Assembly: GCA_949318235.1 (NCBI GenBank)
Contig: OX439130.1
Location: 42,669,040 to 42,733,039, forward strand
DNA from: Ecdyonurus torrentis
Lineage: Eukaryota > Arthropoda > Insecta > Ephemeroptera > Heptageniidae
Direction: 5' to 3'
Length of the DNA stretch: 64,000 nt
Position numbers and translations under genes: made by a program. Below are positions 57,932-64,000 of the stretch, one piece after another (position 1 is the first letter of the stretch; each line of letters starts with the position of its first letter). The notes below the pieces were generated by a model. The model was not told where the DNA came from. It did no database searches and saw only the letters and a program-made list of their open reading frames with translations.

Positions 57932-60925
57932 GAAGTTTTCATTCTGCAAAACTGAACTTTTTATGTAGTGTAATATATTCAGAGCTGCTATTATGCAGGC
58001 ATATAGCTGTATATGCATCCCTGTTTAAAGTAGTTTGAACGAGTTTTGATATTATTTAAACACCGTTTTAGTGTTACCTATAGATTCCTTATTTCTTTAT
58101 GCTCCTATTGATGTAATAAAAAATAAATTTAGTTCGAAACGCAAATAAAAAATAGCCGCAAAGTCGAGCATTTTCCTCATACAGCATTGGTTAATGGCTG
58201 AAAAAGCCATGCTCCGTCCACAGTAGATCATTCATATTTCTGCGAAAGTGTATTTAAATGGACTCAAAAACAGATAAATAAGCTCTTTGATAAACAAAGA
58301 AACTTTTAAAGGCATTAATCAAAATTTGGTTCGAAACGCATTGAGAACTTTGTGACTAAAAGAGCTGAAATTGAGAAAGATATTCAATTACAGTTCTGAA
58401 TGCGGTCATAATCTCAGTGGTGCTGCAGTTGCTTATTCTTGGCGATCGCGGGAGAAACAATATAACCGTCAATTGAGCTCTTAAACGTTAATAAAACTCG
58501 TGTAAATGTACTTAATATGTATTAACTTCATTATAATTAAATTTTATATGCACTGAGAAGCGAGAAAAGTGTTTGATTAGAAAATAGTTACAAAAAGCAA
58601 TATATATATGATTTGCTGGATTATTTACTAGTGCCTTGACAGCACAGTTGGTAGAGCGCTGCTTTTACATGACGAGGGTCAGCGGATCGAGACTTGGTTA
58701 TCGCAAAGTTTTTAATGATTAAATTAAAATCAAGTGAGCGCCAAACTTCAAATAAATTTAAAATCAGCTGTTAACAACCTTGTTCAAACTACTTTAACTG
58801 TTAGTTCCATTTTTTTGGGGGGGGGGGGGGACTTTTTTATTATTGTCTTATTGTTAGTGTTACAGAATTTATTTTGTGTGTCTCATTGGTTAAATTTTGA
58901 AATGTCTGTCTTAAATCACCACCGTTATAAAATAGTCAAATATAATTCTAAAATTATATTTCCATTACTTGTATTTTTCATTATAATTATTATTTTCCAC
59001 AGGATCAAGAGAAATCAAGTGAAGGCCCAAGTCCAAGGCCAACCTCTGGGTGCAAAAGACCTCGATTGAAAAATGGTCGAAGCAGCGTTGAGTCCCCTGT
59101 GAGGAGGGCTGAAGTGAAAAAACGCCAGACACCCCCTGCCACTGTGGTGTCTTCCTCTGCCACCATTCAGTCTCCCACTCCAGCAGCTACACCTACTGCA
59201 TCAAGCTCTGCACTTCCACCCATACCAATTGCCAAGCTGCCAATCCCTCGTCTCAACAGCACATCCACTGCCAGTAGCAATAACAAAGTGGGCACCAACT
59301 ACATCTTGATCTCACCACCTCAGCCCAAGGCGGGCCAGCTTAAAAAGTACAAGCTCATACAACCTAAACCAGACCCACCTAGTAATGGTAATGAAGAAGC
59401 TAGATTCTTTACTGAACCTGGCCAACTTGACTCTTTGCCACCTTCTTGTGTGAGTATCTCAAGTCTTGAGAAAGACACTTTGGATGATTATCTCCATGGT
59501 GGTAACTCTCAAGAACAGGAAGAGGAGTTGATGCTTTATTTCCAGCAGTCTGCTGCCTCTCCCCCAACCCCTGCACCACAACAGCCCCCCGCTATTATTC
59601 CACCACCAGAAGAACCAGCCAAGATCTCTCAATTACGTTTATTGTTGGAACGAAACCTCACTAAGGAAACAACTACCACACAAAACACTCGGAGAAGAGT
59701 AAGTTTTGAGACCACAGCTCAAGACCCAGTCCCTCCAAGTCCCAACACAAGACGTAGAATATTTAGTTTTACTCCAATTTCTCCTGATGCTGCGCCAGGC
59801 AACACAGGACCCCCACCCCCTTCTCCAGCTGCCCCCCCACGTAACTCAGTACCATCAAGTGCAAGTGCCAGTCCATTTGTGTCACCTAGGAATACACCAG
59901 TACCACGGTCAAGACACAACTCGGGACAACAGTTTGTGTTTCCTCCCGGTCCCTCTCGGACACGTCATTGCTCTAGTGGGGGCATTTCTCAGCGAGGTAC
60001 AACACAACTAACAAGACCGAGACACTTCTCTGGTACCTCAATGACACGCAATTACACGGTGGCACCTCAGACATATGACGAGACTCAGTTTGCAGAGCCT
60101 ACCTCTGCTCCTCACTCGCCTATGATTGCCCCAAGTGGGATGCCAGAGTTGATCCAGGCACACCAGAGACACAGGCATGTTTCTGCAGGGCCTCACTTGC
60201 ACATGCAACTTGCTGCAACCACAGTGGATCCTCTTGCTCAAGAGGTGAGTGCTTTACTTTCTGAACCACTTCCTGCCATGCCGCAGTTTCGCTCTCAGTC
60301 AGTACCATTGCATCAGATGGCAGGAAGATTTGCTGGCCCTTTGGGTTCGGGTAGCAATTCAGTTGCAGCTACTCCGGTGCCATCCGAATTTGCAGATTTC
60401 TTAGAGAATGACACATTTGATTCAATAGCTTGCGAGCAACTAAATCAGTTGTTCATGGATTCTGAAGACGTGATGTTGGAGCCTGCTAGAAATTTCTCAT
60501 CTCGTTCTTATCCTAACACTCCAGTAGCAGAACTTGGAGGTCCAGCTTTGGGTGGCTTACCTTTACCTGAGGCTTCATCTCGTTCTTATCCTTCTACACC
60601 TGTAGAACCTGATCCTATGATGGCTCATCTTACACTAAATGCAATAAATCACTCCATCAATGCAAGTGCTGTCCTTGGTTCATTGAGTGCAAGACGTAAC
60701 TTAACAGACCTCCTCGAGCAAACCCCAAGTTTCAGTGCAGAGCAATCAACGTTCAGTGGTGAACAGGTGGGCTTTGTATCTGTAGGAGGGGAGGCTTCTG
60801 CCTTTGTTCCTGCCCCAGAGCAACCCTCATTCATGATGGATGACTTTGACCAATCAGAGCTCTCCCAGTTAGTACAGGAAGTTGAGGGTTCATCACAACT
60901 CTCACAAGAAGGAACTCTTGAGTAA
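54051..60925 (+). CDS. RFX7: RFX5/RFX7-type winged-helix transcription factor
   Basis: Exons: 54051-54346, 54660-54917, 56941-57157, 57336-57653 and 59003-60925; phases agree, about 1003 aa. Domain order: Ser/Gln-rich N-terminus; a short helix segment before the DBD (ELILAQVQQLSAAEKLLLYL, as in RFX5/7); RFX winged helix (about residues 150-250) with TITWIKTHL, DISLPKQDVYDEY, LSTADFGKVMKQVFP and RRLGTRGNSRYCYAGL; then a long Pro/Ser/Thr-rich region. RFX7-like C-terminal motifs are present: RRIFSFTPISP, RSQSVPL, ARRNLTDLLEQTPSF, and repeats SSRSYPNTPV / SSRSYPSTPV. The dimerisation domains of RFX1-4 are absent, as in RFX7. The RFX domain reads the X-box. The intron after 57157 uses a GC donor. 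Exon 4 has two phase-0 donors 9 bases apart (after 57644 or 57653). The start is the first in-frame ATG; an out-of-frame upstream ATG at 53983 could make a short uORF. Confidence 0.92.
55358..55473. repeat. inverted-repeat MITE
   Basis: GGTCTGTCCACAATGACGCG / CGCGTCATTGTGCACAGACC with inner TTACGTGAA repeats; RFX7 intron 2. Confidence 0.75.
55597..55932. repeat. fold-back array of 33-nt units, family D copy 3 (largest)
   Basis: Ends CATATCGATGTTGTTG / CAACAAGATTGATATG. Units begin AATGTCTGTC, AATGCCTATC, AATGTCTATC at a 33-nt period. Two core copies (AAGCACCATCTACATAACG and GTGAGCCATCTCCATAGCG), so the array looks partly duplicated. Confidence 0.8.
55990..56310. mobile_element. Penelope-like terminal repeat split by a LINE 3' end
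   Basis: 55990-56180 matches the Penelope-like arm plus the adjoining TTGATTGATAATGTCAT segment. 56181-56238 is a LINE tail (TTTATTAAACACCAAGGTGT); 56240-56310 resumes Penelope-like sequence (CTATCCTATTC, AACCATCGCGGTT). Confidence 0.7.
56311..56865. repeat. 555-bp almost perfect palindrome
   Basis: Arms 56311-56582 and 56591-56865 around an 8-base loop GACCGGTT. I found one internal mismatch (CTAAGGATG against CTAGGGATG) plus small differences in a T tract. No coding frame. Lies in RFX7 intron 2, ending 75 bases before exon 3. Confidence 0.9.
57874..57930. repeat. (CA)n microsatellite
   Basis: About 28 CA units in RFX7 intron 4. Confidence 0.95.
58023..58799. mobile_element. element with AAAGTAGTTTGAAC ends, containing a tRNA-like segment
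   Basis: Left end GTTTAAAGTAGTTTGAACGA and right end CTTGTTCAAACTACTTTAAC are inverted repeats 777 bases apart. No protein domain was recognised inside. A tRNA-like stretch lies at 58633-58704. Confidence 0.55.
58633..58704 (+). repeat. tRNA-like sequence (degenerate)
   Basis: AGCACAGTTGGTAGAGCGC is a good A-box region; GGATCGAGACT is a poor B box. Acceptor and anticodon stems do not pair well, so it is a tRNA-derived relic rather than a tRNA gene. Confidence 0.5.
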
Positions 60926-62569
60926 AAATAAGTTTGTGAGAAAACAAATTTTTATCTTTCAATAAGAAAATCATAGCTTCATAATAATACTGCTAGGTGC
61001 AACTTTTATATTGAGGGGGAAAAAATCAAATATTTTTCCTACTGAATTTATTTTTACTTCTGGCAATTTTTGTGTGTACAAAATAGAACTGCATTAACAA
61101 ATTAAACATAGATTTTAAAGAAAGAAAAAATATAATATAATATTCTTCTAGTTAAAATTACTGTAAGTTTAGCAGTGATGCATGGTAATAATAATAATAA
61201 TAATAATAGTAAAAAAAAAAAAACTAAATCTAGCTTTTAATATAATAAAAGGGTTTTGCTATTGAAACTTGGCAATGTTATAGAAAAGGAAGAAAATTTT
61301 GTGATTGTTGGCAATTTTAATTATTTGCTTGTTTGAGTTGGTATTGTGAGTGCTTCCGCCAGTCAAGAGAAAATAAAGACATACATTTAATTAATTTCAT
61401 CATAATTATGCTTTCTTGCACAAATCTTTTTTACACATTATTATTTTTTTCAATTTGTACCACATTACTTAATAACACAAAGTATGTTTGATAAGAATTG
61501 TTTTCATTGAAAATGTTTTTTGTTATGTTAAAATTTTAGAATCATGGTAAAATTATTATTATTTTTATTAGTTCCCCCCCCCCCCCCCCCCCCAATATTG
61601 ACCATCATGAAGATGACATTTTAATGACATTGATTTTGTTCTTTTCTTCCTTTTTTACAATTACATTTTTGCATTCCAGTGTGTCTTAACTGGTTTTCAT
61701 TTTAACTTTAAATTATTAAGCATGTGCCATTTTTATTTCTTATTATTTTTTTTTGTTTGCTTTGAACGTTTGCTATTTTATATTATTATAAACCTCAACT
61801 TTTAAATATGATCTCGCAATAACAATGAATACAAAAATTAACTGATAAAAATATTTCACTTGATGGGAAGTACACATATATATTTTTTTTTAGTTTAATA
61901 ATAACTTAATACAAATTGCAGTAGCAGAAACTTAATTACAAATTAAAGTTTGTATCTTACTATTTTTTTTTAAATTTTAATTTATATAATTTTAAACTGT
62001 TGTTTATAATTTTACAAATCACTGACTTAAAAAAATATTTTTTATACTACATTAATTTGTATCAAAATAATCACTAAATTCATATTTAAAATATATATAA
62101 ATATTATATAAATAAAAAAACATAAACAAAGAATTTATATGAGAACTGAGTAACATTAAACTGTATTTCTGTTATCTCAATTTGAAATAAGGTCTGAAGA
62201 CTTTTTTTTATGACGTATATATATTAGAAAGTTGCTTATTATTCATGGCTGATATAAATAACTATGGTTTACTAACAGACTAAAAATAAATAAAGAAGAA
62301 GAAGAAAAAGAAGAAAGTTTATATACTTTAATAATAAAACATTAAAAATTTTTAAAAAAAGTGCTATAGGATACTGCAGGCAGAGATAATTTAGAGCATA
62401 ATATTTCTGACAGAAAGAGAGAGCTATGGTGATACTTTTTCCTACTCATTTTTCTACCTAGCCAATATACATAATATAAATATATAAACAATATTTCTTA
62501 ATATATCGTGTATGTATAATCAGTACCAAAATTTTTTTTTTAAGTAGTTTTTAACAGTATCTTGATCTT
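60926..62569 (+). other. RFX7 3' UTR and downstream DNA
   Basis: Many AATAAA hexamers (one at about 61371 in GAAAATAAAGAC). C tract at 61574-61593. No further gene. Confidence 0.5.
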
Positions 62570-62900
62570 GTATAATATATATGGAGGGTGCTTCACTGCA
62601 ATGTACCAGGCCCACTTTGATCTTTGAAAATAGTTTTTTTTTTTTTTTGGAAACAAATGACCTGAAATAGGAAGGAAACAAACAGAATTTGGTGTCAGAC
62701 TTTTGTTTTCAAGGTCAAGTGGACTCGGTGATTGTAGCTCAGCACCCTTGATATATATTGTTGTGGTGCCACTATATAGTCCTTTGTCCACTTGACTTGG
62801 GAAAACATTACCTGATGAACTCCAAATTTGGAATTTTCTGCCAGTAAAAAATATTTTTCAAAGTCAAATGTACGTTGGACATTATTCAGGAACCACTATG
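62570..62900. repeat. MITE, family V copy 2
   Basis: TCAAGGTCAAGTGGACTCGG, CACCCTTGATATATATTG and CCACTTGACTTGGGAAAA repeat the words of 49506-49680 in both orientations; apparently two copies back to back. Confidence 0.65.
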
Positions 62901-63605
62901 ATACATTATTATATTGAGAACATTTAGAGAGGTAACAAAAATATTCTTGCATGCATTAATTATCCGTGTTTTGTACAACCAGTATTATATACTTGTCTTG
63001 TACTTGTTGGTGTACTTATAGATTAAAAATAATAATAATTATAAACTTGGCTTAATATATAATTGTAAATATAATCTAGTAATGTATATTGTATTAAAAT
63101 GCTCATGGCAGCTTTTATTGCAATGCTAATTAATAATATTGGAAAACATTAAAAATATTGTATAATATATTTTATAAAAGCTTCTTACATTCTCAGAAAA
63201 AAAAATATTATATTACTTTTATATTACTCAAAATTTCTTGTAAAAAAAATTCTTTTTATCTAATATTGACTTTACTTGTTATACTAACTTTTTTTGTTTA
63301 TTTTAAAGCTTGTTTGAAATTATGGTTTTGATTGAATACTGTTTTTATTTGTCTGGAAAATTAATAATTGTCAAATTTTCTATGGTAAGAAGACTGCATG
63401 GTTTGGCAACAAAATGGCTTGTCGCTGCCATTCAGTTTAAATTATACTGTCAAGTTGAATTGCTTTGGATTTAGACAGCTTATGTGTGCCACACTTGTCA
63501 TGGATGGTTAATTAATAAGTCAACTGTGATTAATATAGTGGCTAAAAATTCAATAAACAACGCGAAATAGATGTATAATAGTTTCATACCTGTAAAGCTG
63601 CTGCT

Positions 63606-63642
<37 letters not shown>

Positions 63643-64000
63643 TTTTTTAAACTTTTTTAATTTTTTTTTTATATACCTATATACCTATAAAAATATATTT
63701 GTTTTTAGGGGAGATCTTTTGGGAATAATAAGCAAGTTAATTTTCTTCATTTTTTTTTTTTTTTTCTAATCAACATTTTAGTTGTAAAAATAATAATAAA
63801 TAATTAAAAAAAGAAAAAAGAAAAAAAAAAAAAAAAGAAAAGCAAAGAAAAGAAAAGAAAAGAAAGAACATGTAGAAGCAAGATTTACTCCTTAGTATAT
63901 TTGTTATTTGTAAATATATAAATACTAACCTCCCAATTTTCTTGTTAAAATTGTTTAATTATTAATTATTATTGCTTCTTTTTTTTTTAAATAATGTTGG
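62901..64000. other. AT-rich DNA with homopolymer tracts, no gene seen
   Basis: Long T tract at 63611-63640 and an A/G-rich tract at 63800-63868. Possible distal RFX7 3' UTR; another AATAAA at about 63551. Confidence 0.45.

Noticed and set aside
58633..58704. Functional tRNA gene
   Set aside because: B box and stems are degraded.

Overview
This is a scaffold from an animal nuclear genome, most likely an arthropod. Genes are split by spliceosomal introns, background composition is AT-rich, and two genes encode the ZAD module (zinc-finger-associated domain), which is characteristic of arthropods. The species cannot be named from the sequence. Exon structures below were built by hand from reading frame, GT/AG sites and remembered family sequences; no database search was run. 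Layout: on the minus strand lie (1) the first coding exon of a ZAD gene that leaves the window on the left (1210-1432), (2) a ZAD plus 15-finger C2H2 gene (3116-17918, possibly to 18564), (3) a KIAA0513-like gene (20248-27560) and (4) DAZAP2 (30215-35579). DAZAP2 is divergent from CUL1 (+, coding 37983-51127, 776 aa, full length). CUL1 converges on TEX9 (-, 52116-53533), which is divergent from an RFX7-type transcription factor gene (+, 54051-60925). The RFX7/TEX9 head-to-head pair is, from memory, also adjacent and divergent in humans. There is a 200-base assembly gap at 19781-19980. Introns and intergenic DNA are packed with mobile elements. The most notable is a 4.4-kb non-LTR retrotransposon (12935-17376) whose ORF1 carries a TARG1/OARD1-like macrodomain. 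It was inserted with a 5' inversion and has a 12-bp target duplication. CUL1 intron 3 holds a LINE with at least three later insertions: a Penelope-like GIY-YIG endonuclease unit between perfect 128-bp inverted repeats, a fold-back element carrying a further nested MITE, and a short SINE-like insert; each has its own target duplication. Several fold-back families occur. Two of them, with unrelated sequences (copies at 25.1, 45.7 and 55.6 kb, and one at 49.2 kb), are built from 33-nt units iterated in opposite orientation around a core. There is also a nearly perfect 555-bp palindrome in RFX7 intron 2, a hAT-type element with 8-bp target duplications, and a Tc1/mariner element whose 3' half is duplicated as an inverted repeat. 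The functional content is mostly housekeeping and regulatory: SCF ubiquitin ligase scaffold (CUL1), transcription factors (ZAD-C2H2, RFX7), a small adaptor (DAZAP2), a conserved protein of poorly known function (KIAA0513) and a coiled-coil protein (TEX9). They do not form one pathway; the linkage is positional.
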